From NCBI GenBank assembly GCA_026826555.1, contig JAKSZT010020841.1, forward strand, positions 741,939-805,938: a DNA stretch of 64,000 nucleotides, given 5' to 3'. Both the position numbers and the translations under genes were made by a program. This document shows, in pieces, positions 11,773 to 24,085 of the stretch. Origin of the DNA: Tolypeutes matacus. Taxonomy: Eukaryota; Chordata; Mammalia; Cingulata; Chlamyphoridae. Below the pieces are notes generated by a model. It saw nothing but the letters and a program-made list of their open reading frames with translations, did not search any database and was not told the origin of the DNA. Every line of letters starts with the position of its first letter. Position 1 is the stretch's first letter.

Positions 11773-12694
11773 ATGAGTAATGATGACATGGACAAGGGAA
11801 ACTGCAGCACTGTGTCAGAGTTCATTATCATGGGATTGTCAGACCTTCCTGAGCTGAGCATCTTCCTCTTCCTGGTCTTCCTTCTCATCTATGGAGTCAC
11901 AGAGATGGGCAACCTGGGCATGATCACTGTGATTTGGGCCAGCTCTCAGCTGCACACCCCCATGAACTTTTCCCTGAGCCACTTGTCCTTTGTGGATTTC
12001 TGCTCTTCCACCACCATTGTGCCTAACATGCTGGCCCATATCTTAGACAATAAAAAAGCCATTTCTTTCCTAGGATGCATTGTACAATTCTACTTGTTTT
12101 CCACGTGTTGTCACGCAGGTCATCCTGCTGGCCATCTGTTACCTACTGCTGTACATGGTGATCATGTCTCAGAAGCTCTGTTTGGGACTCGTGTCTTTTT
12201 GCTACATCTGTGGAACAGTGTGTTCTCTGATGCACATGTGTTTAGCTCTTGATATTCCATTCTATAAATCAAATGTGATTAGCCACTTCTTCTGTGATTT
12301 ACCTGCTATTTATCTCTTGCTTGCTCTGACGTGTCTATGAATGAACTGCTGGTGCACATTGTGAATAATTTCAATAGATTATCATCATCCTGATCATCCT
12401 CATCTCATCTTCTTTGTTTATTCTCATCACCATCATGAAGATGACCTCTGCTGAAGGCAGGAGCAAAGCCTTTTCCACCTGCACCTCCCACCTCACAGCC
12501 ATCATTGTCTTCCATGGAACAATTCTTTTCTTTTATTGCAGGCCCAATACTGACTACAGTCTGGAAAATGATAAAGCGGTCACTTTGTTCTATACTTTGT
12601 GATTCCGAAGCTGAAGCTCCTTATTTACAGCCTGAGGACCAAGGATGTGAAAACAGCCCTCAGGAAAATGTTTGGCTCCAAAATATCTTCTTAG
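11773..12694 (+). pseudogene. Olfactory receptor pseudogene, copy A
   Basis: Class II (tetrapod-type) OR, most like the OR5/OR8/OR9 group by motif. It opens [17 protein letters not shown] with an N-glycosylation site (NCS), then TM1 with GNLGMI and TM2 with LHTPMNF (usually PMYFF). It later shows the TM6 motif [12 protein letters not shown] and a distorted TM7 before a TAG at 12,692-12,694. Compared with copies B and C it has a 1-nt loss near 12,108, a 27-nt loss at 12,131 that removes the DRY-type motif, a 1-nt loss near 12,312 leading to a stop at 12,338, another frame change between 12,340 and 12,414, and a 1-nt loss near 12,598. It cannot give a receptor. Confidence 0.92.
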
Positions 12695-13194
12695 AGACCA
12701 TTATTTTAAAAAAGACTCAGGATCCCTATATGCAGGGTGGTAGATGGGTGAGTAGTTGGGTTAACTGTTAATGTAGAAAGAGTAGCAAATTATTACTTGT
12801 TTTTAAATGAATCTTTTTCATTAGTAAATTTTTGTGCATTTTTAATTTCAAAGTGTAGATTTGAGCATATGTCAAAATGCTGATCCCATATTTTTCTATT
12901 CTTAACTTTCTTTTGTTTTAACTGGGTATGGAAAATGCAATGCTGGGACACAACCTTAAATTTGCTATAAAACTATCATAAATCTAATGAATAACTAATT
13001 TGAGTTACATTTTGTTTCCATATCCATTATGGAAACTATGTTGTCTTTTTCAAAATTGCATTCCTATTTTCCACAAGTTATATTTCTTAAAGTTTGTATT
13101 GCCAATATTATCAGTAACAGCATTTCTGACCCTTCTCTCTTTATCTGTTACGTCTTGTCTTCATAGTGACTCTAAGGTCTGACCATTTAGTGGC
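12695..13194. other. OR 3' flank shared with copy B
   Basis: No gene. From about 12,840 this sequence aligns by eye with 32,395-32,735 in copy B ('cagtaacagcattt' is shared), so it is duplicated spacer rather than unique DNA. Confidence 0.6.
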
Positions 13195-13390
13195 AATGCT
13201 CCAAAATGTGTTTATCAATTACAGTGAATGTACCACACTAATGAAAGAGGTTGTTAATGTAGGGAAAAGTGGGAGGAGTGGGGAGTGGGGCATATGGGAA
13301 TCCCTTATATATTTTTATGTAGCATTTTATGTAATCTAAGTATCTTTAAAAATAAATTAAATATATGTTAAAAATAAATACATAAATGAA
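13195..13390 (+). mobile_element. 5'-truncated L1 3' end
   Basis: Plus-strand L1 terminus: 'atgtaccacactaatgaaag', then 'catatgggaatcccttat' and 'atgtaatctaagtatcttta' running into an A-rich tail. It is the older type of terminus, similar to 23,000-23,365. Copy B has other sequence here. Confidence 0.7.
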
Positions 13391-15528
13391 GTCTTTGAGG
13401 CCTGAGATTATTTATCTTTTTCTCATTGACTACCATTGGGGTATTATAGTTTTTCTTAATTTTTATTATTACTTAATGAATGAAAGTATAAATACAGGGG
13501 AATAAATATAAGTCTAATGAATTAATATATTAATTTCACTTGATATATGAACTTAGAGCTCTATGTTGACTTTCAAGAATTGTGAATTGGCTTAAAAATT
13601 GACCCATATTGTCATGAGTATTATGTCATTTAAGATTCACTAACTGAAAAACTTCTTTAGAGGGAATTGATACATTAAATGTTAGGTGCTAGAAGGCTAA
13701 AAGAGCACAAAGTGGATACTAAGTATTAATTTAAAGTTCATTGATTGCAGGAAACAGCCATTTTAATTGAAATTTGGAAAAAATAAAATCAGGTATTGAT
13801 ATCAGTATCTCAGAGCTTGGAGGAAGCTCTCCACACAGCTGCTGTTTACTCCTTGAGGAAGAGTTGTGGTTCTTAGGACAGGATGAGCCTCAGCAGTCTT
13901 AAGCCCTCTGGTGGCATGTCCCAACACAGTCTGTGAATACCAAAGTCTGCTATTCCAATCTGTGAAGAGAGTGGTGAAATGATGAGAAGCTGTTAGGCAC
14001 AGCCAAGTATCTATTTCTGCTGAATTCACAAAAAACAGTAACTGGAAAGCAAGATGGATTTCCCTTTTCCTCTCCTATCCACATCTTTCCAAAACTCTCC
14101 CTCTACCTTTCCTTTCCCCTCTACCTCCAGTTCTTCCAATTAGCAGAAACAAACATAATGACAGCGAGCAAAATTGTTTGGGAATTCAAAGGGTAGAGTC
14201 ACAGAAGCAATATCACGGCCCAAAGAATGGAAAGGAAGACATGGAAAAGAGACAAGAGGCAACAAACTCAACTCCTGAGGGATTTGCCCTCTACAATCCA
14301 GGAAGAGATTCTTTGTCCTCTTCTTATCTCCTCTAGATGAGAAAAGGAAAAAAGAATACAGCAGGGTTGGTGGTTACCAATTAAGGTCTAAGTGAGTGAA
14401 GTTCCATGGTTCCATACTAAATAGTAAATCTAATATTTTCCCCATAATTTCTATAAAATAAGTATTGTGTTTTCTTGGTTGCTTTAAGTCCTAGTAACTA
14501 AGATTAAGTTTCCTTGGGCAGCTTGTTCCAAAAGGAATTTTACTCATCAATAGATGTTTTCTTAGCGGTTGGTGACATCTGTCATTTTGTAGAATTGAAA
14601 GGATGATTCAGAACTGAGGAAGGGAGTGAGTGGGAAACATACATGACTGAAGCATAAGGATATAGCTGTCACTTTTAACTTTACTTTAGCATTTAGTGCC
14701 TGCTGTCAAATAATGTGATATATTCAAAGTGTACATATGACCATGAAAAATATATGAAGAAACATTTTTCCTGTAACAATATACTTGGGATATCATAGAG
14801 CTTCAGAAAATATTCTAATGCTGATTTTATTCAAGGAAACCAATAACCAATTGTAAATCTAATATGAGACAATATCACAATAGACAATTTCGGGGACAGA
14901 AGACCAAATCATGAGAGAAATTTGACAAATGGAAGTTTTTTATTTTCAATATCTTAAATTATTTTCTGTGAGAATTCTGCTCAAGTACTTTGCCATATTT
15001 CTACTCAGTATTAATGTTTTCATTTTGATTTGAAAGATGTCTTATATTTAAGAACATTAAATCCTAAAAAATATGGTTGAAAACTTTCACAGTTCAGTAT
15101 ACATTTTTAAATGTTACATACTAGGCATGCTTATTGATGTATAGTTTACTTTTGTTTGTTTTTATAGTCATCATTTTTTTTTTTTGCAATTTAAAGAATA
15201 AAATCTGTAAAAATATATCTTGCTCTATTTTACATTTTATATTAAATTTTCTCCTCTTTTAAAAACGTAAAGCATAATATCTTAATTGTTTTTATGTGAT
15301 TTTGTTTACATTTGCTGAAAGAATGATTGCTTACAAAATAATCGTCTAACTCTTTTCCCAAATTATGCAATAATTTCCCCAATACTATTTGTTGAGAATC
15401 CTTTCCTGATTTATTAGTTTATGAAATGTCTGTTAAAAATATAATATTCTTAAATAAACTTTGTTCTCATCATTGATATTTCCCCCAGGTTCTTGATAAT
15501 ATGACACAGCACTTACCTCATTTCCTTT
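13391..15528. other. Duplicated spacer, no gene
   Basis: No gene or named repeat is recognised. Much of it aligns by eye with 33,205-35,470 of copy B (for example 13,808 'tcagagcttgga' and 33,625 'tcagagcttgga'). Confidence 0.55.
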
Positions 15529-15646
15529 TATTTAAAATATATTTTTATTTATTTTTAAAAGATACTTTGATTACATAAGAAATTGTTACATAAAAAATAT
15601 AAAGGATTTTCATATACCTCAGTCCCCAGACCTGTCACTTTTTTAT
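15529..15646 (-). mobile_element. Very short L1 tail with target-site duplication
   Basis: A minus-strand L1 terminus of about 118 bp ('gatactttgattacataaga..') is flanked by a 12-bp direct repeat ctcatttccttt at 15,517-15,528 and 15,647-15,658. It is absent from copy B, where a bare T-run (35,476-35,498) lies close by. Confidence 0.8.
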
Positions 15647-16316
15647 CTCATTTCCTTTAATAAATACAAAATATAAATATTTTTCTAATACTATGTAACA
15701 CTTATTCAACAAACCTTACTATAATGGAACCATGAATTATATTGGTATTATGTGAGACAATATAATATACCTTCTTTCTTATTAATCATCGCCATATTGT
15801 TTTAAATAGAACTGTCAAGTGCCTCTAGCTGGGTACAATAGTTGTCGGTAGAAGGAGGGCATTCTTAAACTAGAGATAATTAAACATCACCTTGAAAAGA
15901 AACATTTTGATGAGTTTCTTGTATATACATTTTCTATAAGAGTTCATCTTATTTGATATTCACATTCAAAGGAATTGAATTAACTCAACCATGTCATCTT
16001 AGACTAAAATATGCTTTTGCAAAGAAAAATCAATAACCAGCAAAGAATGATGTTCAGAATTCAAAAACTAACAAATATTTCAATACAAAATCTGTTTAAT
16101 TACTGAGGAAACAGTCTAGAAGGTTAATATGATTCACATTCTGCAGGTTGAATCAAGTCTGAAATCTAAAATCCACCCAGTTATTTAATTCCTTTGGAGT
16201 CACATTAATGCTATTTGTATTATAATCAGAATCATCTTTACAAATGTAAGAATTAGAGGTAGTTCAGGATATTATAGGCCTAGAGCAAACCACACTTGAA
16301 ACTGCTAAAGTTAAAA

Positions 16317-16480
16317 TGGGCATACCTCATTTCATTGCATTTTGCTTTATTATGCTTTGCAAATATTGCTTGTTTTTATAAATCTTGACAATTGTGCCTT
16401 GAGCAAGCCATTTAAAATTGAATTTTAATAACTCACTCAAGTTATGAATGCTTTTCAATTCATGAGTATTTGATCCTTAC
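16317..16480 (+). repeat. Tigger1 end fragment (copy A)
   Basis: It begins 'catacctcatttcattgcat' and continues 'tgctttgcaaatatt', matching the terminal part of the pogo-type transposon Tigger1. It loses similarity after about 160 bp; no transposase part remains. Shared with copy B (36,138). Confidence 0.65.
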
Positions 16481-16499
16481 ACAAAAGATGGAAGATCTG

Positions 16500-17204
16500 T
16501 AGACTAGAAGAAAAGACTTGAGAGCCAGTCTGGCTGCAGCAGTTAAAATATGGACTTAAGCAATGGACCTGTTCTTACTTTTAGCATGAAGAGCATTATA
16601 GTTGTCTCCACTTTTCAGTTGAAGAAAATAAGGCTGTTTTAATAACACTTAGTAACATGCATTCTTGGCTAGACAAAAAATTGGAGGAGATGAATAAAAA
16701 GGTGAAAGAGAAATAGTTTCTGATCTCCAGGAACCCACAATCTAGTGAGAGAGAAGCCACATAAATGCATAAAGAGATTAGTACAACACACTCTGGTCTG
16801 AGAAATAAGAATGAACAATGAACAGAAATTGTGCCTGTCAAATAATATGAACTTGGCCCAGAGGAGTCAGCATTCATATTTAGAAGTTTTTTTGTTTTAT
16901 ATTGATTTTGCATCTCACAACCTGTAACCTTTATATTTTCTTTGCATTTGCTTCAAGTAATTTTCCTTAAAGATATACATTTTTACAAAACTGCAGTCAC
17001 AGTATATAGATACCATTTCATGTCCTTTTTTACACTTATGCTTATAATAAATTTTCATGCTGTGAATCATTATATTTTTATTATGTCTACATCTCAGCCT
17101 TTTTATTTGATGAATTCATGCAAATTGATGAAACATTGGACAAATGTGCAGTTTTCTAGAATTAGGAATATCATTAACTTGGACTTATAGCCTTCAAAAT
17201 CATG
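16500..17204. other. Spacer, nothing recognised
   Basis: AT-rich DNA between the end of copy A and a MaLR LTR. Short frames on both strands lack motifs. Confidence 0.4.
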
Positions 17205-17630
17205 TGTTTTCATTTCCTTGCTGCATAAACAAAATTGGTGCACAGTGTTGAGGTTAGGAGAAGTCCAAAATCAATCTTCAGCCAGTTGATGCTTTCTCCC
17301 AAAAGATGAGGGCTTCTGGGACTATTGGCCAGTGAATGTGGGCCCTTAGCTTTTCCATCACATGACAATGATCAAGGACATTTCTTCTGCTTTCTTTCAG
17401 GGTTGCATTGACCTTCAGCTTCTGGCTGCTTCCCCATGGCTTTCTCTGTCTTTGAGGTTCATTCTGCTTATACAGAACTTCATTGAAGTCCAGCCTGTTT
17501 CAGCTGAGCCATCCCTTAACTGAGGTATCATTGTGAAGAGATATTATTTACCACCCCCATCAAAATACAGACCAACACTAAGTACATGTCTAAACTGGGA
17601 CACACAATTCAATCCACCACACAATGAAAC
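17205..17630 (-). repeat. MaLR-like LTR
   Basis: Reverse-complement MaLR pattern: 'ttccttgctgcataaacaaa', 'gaggttaggagaagtccaaa', a middle 'cttctggctgcttccccat' block, and a 'cacacaattcaatccaccac' end. It lies between copies A and B and has no obvious partner in the other copies. Confidence 0.55.
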
Positions 17631-18164
17631 AATAAATTCTAGTTGTTATGCCAAACAGTTTATGTATTTGTCATATTATATGACAAGAGGATGACTTCAT
17701 AAAAATTGCATGATAAGTTGAAGCAAATACAAAAAAATGCTGTGGATAGTAGACTATCTATATGTTTATTAGGGATCTAGAATCATGGTAAGAAGAATGG
17801 AATCCCTTATAATACTGGTTCTAGCCCAAGATGTAACTTCTTCCGGGGATACTGAGAAAACAAATTCTCAGCATTGTTTGTCTGATCCTAGATGTACATT
17901 AAAAGTTACTATGTGCCTAACACCCTTGGCAGAAGATAACTAAGTAGCAAAGGGACCTGAAGGCTGGATCTTACCACTTCCCCAGTGATGTAGTGTAAGA
18001 AAATTTTTATTAAAAATTGTGAATCCATAAGCTTTCTAATCAATAGTCTTTGATGTTTTCACCTAGAATTGTGAATGATTAACTTGTCCTTTATCCTTTG
18101 GAATGTTATAACACTGCTATGCAGGCAAGTCCATCATCTTTTAATCAAAAACAAATGTTTAAAA

Positions 18165-18770
18165 AGGACAAGTAACAGACATGATATTTACAAAATCCTG
18201 TTTGTATCTCCTGTAAAACTAAAAGCTAAAAACCTTTATGTTCCTGTTCAGTGTACCATAAATAGAATAGAACAAAGACCCCTCGAGACACCGCATCTCT
18301 CCTGTGGAGGGCTGGCCACCCCCCCACCCCGGATGATTTCAGTTACTTTTGATGAGGTCTTTCTTCATGAATTGCAAGACTCACTGGAGGACTGAGGTTC
18401 ACAACCCCTTAAAAGGGGTAGCCCCTAACCTGCCAGTTGAAGCCTCACCCAGGAGGGGATGCTCTGCCTGGGACCATTTTTCCAATTGGGACTCTGATCA
18501 GCTGCGAAGGGGTTCCCCAGCCATGTGACAGTTCAAATGTTGTGTTTTCCTCTGATTTGGTGAGTGGTTTTATATACTTTCATTCTTTCCTATGTCTTTA
18601 ATTAATTCGTCTTCTTTTTTGTTATTGTTCAATTGTTATAATCATTTAATATAACCTGAAACTCATATGATTGAATAAATCTGCCTTTGCATAGCATTTA
18701 GCATTTTTGCCTCTTCCTTGGCAAAACATCCAGTGTGGTTAGTGTCACACAGAGCCTAGGAGCCTTAAAT
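18165..18770 (+). repeat. Possible solitary LTR
   Basis: A block more GC-rich than its flanks (18,270-18,530) is followed by T-rich sequence and 'gattgaataaatctgccttt', which has the polyadenylation-signal layout of an LTR R/U5 region. No terminal inverted repeat or target duplication was found, so the call is tentative. An open frame at 18,075-18,395 has no recognised domain. Confidence 0.3.
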
Positions 18771-19834
18771 TCATTTAAGAAATGTCCTGAGTAAATTAAA
18801 AGATGAATTCTGCTATGATTCACTATTATACAATAAATTTTTGAGTCTCTAGGAAGATCACAGGGCACAAGGAAAAGGCTTTTAAACCTTAATATATGTC
18901 ATATAAAATGTATCTATAACTACTCTTGTGTTCCTTGGGTGTTTAAAAAAAAATTATTACAACAGAAAACAGCTCTTAATATTAGTTACTTGCTTTGAGA
19001 GCTCTGAAGTAAAGGCAACGGATTTTCTTTAGGGTCCTGGTGCCACAATGAGTTGAAGTAAATATAGGGATCTTAGCATATCCACTGAACTAGCTCTCTA
19101 GAGCCTGGAGGTGGATTGCTTTTGTTTGCAGCTTCTGAGAAAATATGGATATTCTTTTGCATGTATAGTATCTATAAGATGCCTGTGGTTCAAGTAGTTC
19201 TTCATTAAAAAATCAGTTTGGGGAAACTTCCAGCCACTTCAGGCATTAAAAATCTGGGTATATAGGGAAGGGAAAGCAGATTCTTTCCACTGAAATGCGT
19301 TTAGAAGATTTGGCTTAGCTTGACTCCTCAAATGCATGTTCTAAAAAACTTTCCTGGGAGTGGGCAATAACAAAAGCCCCTGACCTGAGAGTTTTCAGGT
19401 TTCTCCCTAATTCTTTGAAGTTTTAGAATAATTTTACAAGGGAAAACAGGCAGGTATTTAAATTAAATTCAGATGAAATGAATAAGATGAGATTTATGAA
19501 GAAAACAAACAAATGAAAAACAGTTCTAAATAAGATTTTAAAGCATGCAAAAAATATTAAGACAAAAAGAAACATAATTGGGAAGGAATTTTAAGGAAGA
19601 GGAATTTAGGTACCACATACCCTGCCTTAAAGACACTATGTTTTATTTTTTTAATCCATGAACTTGACATAATTTGGGAAAAAGAAACCATGATATTACA
19701 TCTATACATTAATTGTAATTTGAATTTAGACAGCAGAAATATTAAAATCTACCAGAATCAAGGAAATATGAGAGTCTTTCTCATCTAAGGTTGAATATAA
19801 ACATCCCCAAATTCAAGGTTTTTTTTTTTTTTAC
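18771..19834. other. Spacer, nothing recognised
   Basis: No gene, no named repeat. Confidence 0.4.
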
Positions 19835-19965
19835 CATATCTGGAGGCATTTTTGATTGTCAGGACTGGGTAGGCTGCTGCTACTGGAATCTAGTGGGTAC
19901 AGGACAGGGACATTGCACATGATATAATCCAAAGACAGCTCCCCACAACAATATCAATAAAGCAA
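19835..19965 (+). repeat. MER20 fragment
   Basis: Reads 'tctggaggcatttttgattg', then 'ctactggaatctagtgggta', the diagnostic middle of MER20, and 'cagctccccacaac'. Both ends are lost. Confidence 0.7.
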
Positions 19966-20452
19966 AATATCAATAGTGCTGAGGTAGAGAAACCCAGAAA
20001 TAGGACACTAAAAGTGCCTTTATAATAGTGATGATTGTCTATAAAAGTCTTTCTTCTGACTTTTCTTAAATCCTTGGGTACCTGAAGAACAGGAGCATTG
20101 AGAGGCCTCATCTTTGCACGGTACATCAGACCCTCTGTGTTGGAACATCTAGAATCCATCTCTTCAGTTTCAGAATCAGAGATGACCTTACCAGAAGTGA
20201 TAGTCTAGTAGGAGACCTTCATTCCAGGGAATCTGACTAAGGGGATTCTTGACATGTGGAATTTACAGCGCTAAAATGAGGAAATCCCTGTCTTTTGAGT
20301 GGTTGATGCTGAGATTCTCAGTTGTCCTGGGCACAGGTTTGCCAGACTTAGCAAATAAAAATATAAGATCCCCAATCTAGTTTGAAATTCATGTAAATAA
20401 TGAGAACAATTCTAAATATGAATGTACTCCAGATAGTATTTTTGACATACTT

Positions 20453-20475
20453 ACACACACACACACACACACACA
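20453..20475. repeat. (AC)n microsatellite
   Basis: About eleven AC units in a row; a potential polymorphic marker. Confidence 0.9.
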
Positions 20476-20852
20476 GACATTATTCATCTGAAAGTCAAAC
20501 ATAATTGGCTGTCCTATATTTTCTTTGAATAACTTAATCTGGGTGGTAATATGCAAAATCACACCACACTTTCTGTATTAAAAACTTGTTTATCACAAAT
20601 GTGGGCAGAGTGTGGTAACACTCTAAGATTCTCATCCATTTTTTAAACAAATAATAAAGGTACAAAATGCATATTCTAGATCCCTTGAAGGGAAAGGAGA
20701 TTGCGGAGCCTAGAAAATTTATGTAACTCTGTCAATATTTAATACATTTTTGCATACTTAATTTTGGATGGAGATATTTCTCTAAATTCCATTCCCTTAT
20801 GGATCATCTTGACACAGCCCTTTACATCCTTTCTGTGACTCTAAACAATTTT

Positions 20853-21034
20853 TTTTTTTTTTTAAAGATTTTTATTTATTTATTCATTTATCCCCCCCTT
20901 GCTGCTTGTGCTCGCTGGGTCAGCTAACCACGCCATGCGGGCGGGCTTGCCTTCACCAGGAGGCCCCGGGAACCGAACCCGGGGCCTCCCATATGGTAAA
21001 CAGGAGCCCTACTGATTGAGCCACAGCCGCTTCC
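20853..21034 (-). mobile_element. DAS-type tRNA-derived SINE with intact target duplication
   Basis: On the minus strand it opens 'gggaagcggctgtggctcaa', keeps an A-box-like segment and a B-box-like 'gggttcggttcccgg' (internal RNA polymerase III promoter), then a tRNA-unrelated body and an A-rich tail. A 12-bp direct repeat ctaaacaatttt flanks it (20,841-20,852 and 21,035-21,046). The sequence is little decayed, so it is a fairly recent insertion. DAS SINEs are characteristic of the armadillo lineage, which is the main taxonomic clue in the window. Confidence 0.9.
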
Positions 21035-21046
21035 CTAAACAATTTT

Positions 21047-21905
21047 GTTTGACTCATTTTCATTAGAGTATAAGGTTTTATGCTCTAATGAAGCATTTCT
21101 AAATGGAATCTTTACATAATGAAGATTTAATATTTCATTGTAATAATAAGCCAAGCAGAGAGAGATTAGCTCATTTCTGGGAATAGGGGGATGAGAGAGG
21201 AGTTGTAGGTAGATTATCTAATGTCTTTATTTCATTTGGAAACTCATGCCTTCCTTGGACTTCCACTTGCTCATCTTTAGAATGAGGCAGTTAAATAGAT
21301 ATTCTTTGTTGGAAAACATAAGGCAGTACTGACCTTGATGTCAGACTTACTGAGTCAAGAAGAGGAAGAATGAGAAATTGGAAAACTGCCATTTAAAGTA
21401 TCAATTTAAGTTATATGAAAAGGGTTATTTTTTCATTATATTATAATATATGCCTATCATTTTTATTTAGAAATTAGACCAATTACAGAAGTTACTTTAG
21501 ATGTTTTTACTTTTCATTAGTTTGTGAAAAAGACATATACAATTCTTTCATTTTCTTTCCAGAACTCATGGAATTCAATGGGATTAGAATATCTTCCATG
21601 AGGATTTGATTAAATGTTATCATCCATATTGCTTGATTTAATAATTACCACAATTCCTGGTCTTTAAAATTACATCAGAAAACATAAACAGAATTAAGTT
21701 TTACAGTTCTTGAGAAAGTAAAATTAACTAGTATTTCTATTTCTGAAATTTTCCAGTCTTGAATACTTAAAACATATTTAGGATTATGGAAGAGGTCTAT
21801 TTTGTTTCACCTTGTGCTCTAAGCAGGGGTTAGTTAACCATTCTTCACATTTCCATCATGCTCTTTAATATTTTATTTTCAAAATTGATTTTGATATTCC
21901 ATCAA
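21047..21905. other. Spacer before copy B OR fragment
   Basis: AT-rich, no recognised gene or repeat. Confidence 0.4.
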
Positions 21906-21929
21906 CACTAAATATATTTCTGGCAGAGA

Positions 21930-22790
21930 GAAATATAATTTCTGGGGCCACGTTTGCCTTCTCAGCCATCTCAGATTACCCAGAATTGAAGGTTCTTATC
22001 TTCTTGATATTTCTGGCAATTTAGTATATTACTGTTGTAAGGAATATTGGAATGATGGCAATCATTAAAATTAAAACTCAAACTGCACACCCCATGTTAT
22101 TTTTCCTCTTCCAGCTCTCATTTGTTGATAGATGCTATTCTTCCATCACTGCTCCCAAATTGCTGGTGAGCCTACTTGAAGAGGATGGATCCATTTCATT
22201 TTTAGGGTGTGTAGTACAATTATTTATCTTTTATAACATTTCAGTGACTGAATCCTTTGTATTAGCTGTGATGATCCATGATTGGTTTGATGGTTTTGTA
22301 ACCCTATACTTTACACAGTTGCCATGTCCCAGAGACTCTGTGCAATGCTTGTGGTTGTAGCATGGGCATGGGGAGTCGCCTGTTCCCTGATACTCACACG
22401 CTCTGCTTAAAATGATCTTTTTGTGATTTGACACAATCACTTCTGTCTGTTTTCTTCATTACTTTCTCTCTCCTGTTCTGACATTTATCTCAATCTGTTG
22501 CTGCTTTTAATCTTTGGCACCTTTAGTGAGGTGAGCACACCAGTCATCATTTCACCTCTTACAGTTTCAACATTGCCACCACCTGAATATGTATTCAGTC
22601 AATGGGTGCTGCAAAACCTTCTCCACTTGTGCCTCATTCCTGACTACCATCACAATCATCAAGGTCCCATCCTTTTGCTCTACTGTGTTCCCAAATCCGA
22701 AATATCCACCTCAAAGTGGTCTCTGAAATTTACACATGGAGATCCTTGTGTTTGAGTCCTTTAATCTACAATAAGAGAAATAGGGATGTC
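21930..22790 (+). pseudogene. Highly degraded olfactory receptor pseudogene
   Basis: An OR of a different type from A/B/C, resembling the OR5/OR9 group. TM1 region near 21,960-22,060 has a stop ('..ggcaatttagta'). It then reads QLSFVDRCYSSITAPKLLVS (TM2-TM3 loop) and FLGCVVQLFIFY; the DRY region is ruined (MIHDWF). The middle (TM4-TM5) is collapsed, and the TM6 remnant reads FSTCASFL in another frame. The 3' part matches the fragment at 5,587. Multiple stops and frameshifts; no function. Confidence 0.88.
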
Positions 22791-22999
22791 AACAATATAG
22801 TCAGAGAAAAGTTAACAGAATTTATTTTCATCTGGAATGCATAAATCAGATAACTTTTTTCTTCAGTTATATTATATCATGTCTTCTGAACATAATCATC
22901 ACAATCACTCAATGCTTGAGACCAAAAGGGTTCAGGATTAATTTTACTTCTACTTTTAAATTGATGATAATCCTGAGAAAACTTCACCAAATTAAAAAT

Positions 23000-23365
23000 A
23001 AAGGCAGAGGTTCTGAGAGGAGGGATTGGAGAGAATAGGTATAATATGGGGGCATTTTGGGGACATTGGAATTGTCCTGCATGACATTGCAATGATGGAT
23101 ACAGGCTATTATATATTGTCTCATAACATACAAAATTGTGCAGGACAGAATGTAAACTATTATGTAAACAATAGTCCAGAATTAGTAGCAATGTTTTAAT
23201 ATGTGTTCATAAATTGTAATAAATATATCACACTAATGAAGGATGTTGTTAATGCGGGAAAGTGTGGAAGGGGAGGGACTGGGGCATATGGGAAAATCCT
23301 ATATTTGTTATGTAATATTTATGTAATCTAAAGCATCATTAAAAATTATAAAAATTTTAAAATGG
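23000..23365 (+). mobile_element. 5'-truncated L1 3' end
   Basis: Plus-strand L1 terminus with 'acattggaattgtcctgcat', 'catatgggaaaatcctata' and 'tatgtaatctaaagcatcat' running into an A-rich end. Copy A lacks it at the matching site (near 5,975), so it is private to B. Confidence 0.75.
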
Positions 23366-23524
23366 GAATAGAAACTGCTGAATTTGACTTGTCATAACAA
23401 TGTCAAACAACTCTTTCAATTCCATCCAAATTTTGTGCTATTTTCTCACATTGATTTTTCATAAAAAATATATAGAATGATTTAAACTGAATTAATTTGT
23501 CTTTCAATTTTGTTTAACGTCCAA

Positions 23525-24085
23525 CATATCGAAATGACTTGACTTTCATAAAGATATTTTAGTTAAGGTGGTGCAAACATGGCCCAGATTCTCCACTTCT
23601 CTCTGTATCCCTGACCTTTGCCAATGTGACCTTTTTGCTCTTCACATCAAGTAGCAGATCCTATATCTCCATTCCTTGCCATTAGGTTGCTCTTATAATT
23701 TGCTTTGCTGACCAGAAGGTGCCAATGTGCCAGTACCAAACTTTGGAGAGGACTTTGCATGCTCTCTTGGATCCTGAAAACCTGCCATGAGAACAATAAT
23801 GGACTAAACTGATAGAAATTGAGAGACTCAGCCCAGTCACCCCTACCTCACATTATACCAGCTGACAACTAGCTAAGCACCACACCTGAGAGTAAGGCTA
23901 TCTAAACTGCCAACTGACCATCTCATAGACTGGAGCAAGCCAAGTCAATATCACCCAAGTCTGGAACAGATTAGCACCACTACCAAGATGACTGCTGCAA
24001 GAGTAAGAAATAGTAAGTGGTGGTTGTATTTAGTGAATATGTTTTAGAGTGGCTTGTTATCAGTCATTGGAGCCACTCACTTCCT
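23525..24085 (+). repeat. Old mammalian repeat, uninterrupted copy
   Basis: Partner of 6,150-7,190 in copy A, here without the L1. It shows the 'empty site' near 23,725-23,735. Confidence 0.5.

Larger units (their letters stand above)
5587..16500. repeat. Tandem duplication, copy A
   Basis: Copies A and B share the same markers in the same order and orientation: OR tail (5,587 vs 22,605), old repeat (6,150 vs 23,525), MaLR LTR (7,795 vs 24,785), MIR (8,740 vs 25,740), MER20 site (10,020 vs 27,270), OR (11,773 vs 28,634), downstream spacer (13,805 vs 33,622) and Tigger1 end (16,317 vs 36,138). Offsets run near 16.9 kb up to the OR and about 19.8 kb after it, the difference being the L1 inserted in B at 29.7-32.3 kb. 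Spacer identity looks moderate by eye, so the duplication is not recent. Confidence 0.85.

Noticed and set aside
18075..18395. 106-codon plus-strand frame
   Set aside because: No domain, no paralogue in the other copies, and it crosses the edge of a composition-shifted, LTR-like block.
20453..20475. Simple repeats considered as CRISPR-like or regulatory arrays
   Set aside because: Plain dinucleotide runs without spacers; nothing in the window has repeat-spacer periodicity, and the DNA is mammalian.
20853..21034. Possible functional tRNA gene on the minus strand
   Set aside because: The tRNA-like head is fused to a tRNA-unrelated body and A-rich tail and is bounded by a target duplication, so it is a SINE rather than a tRNA gene.
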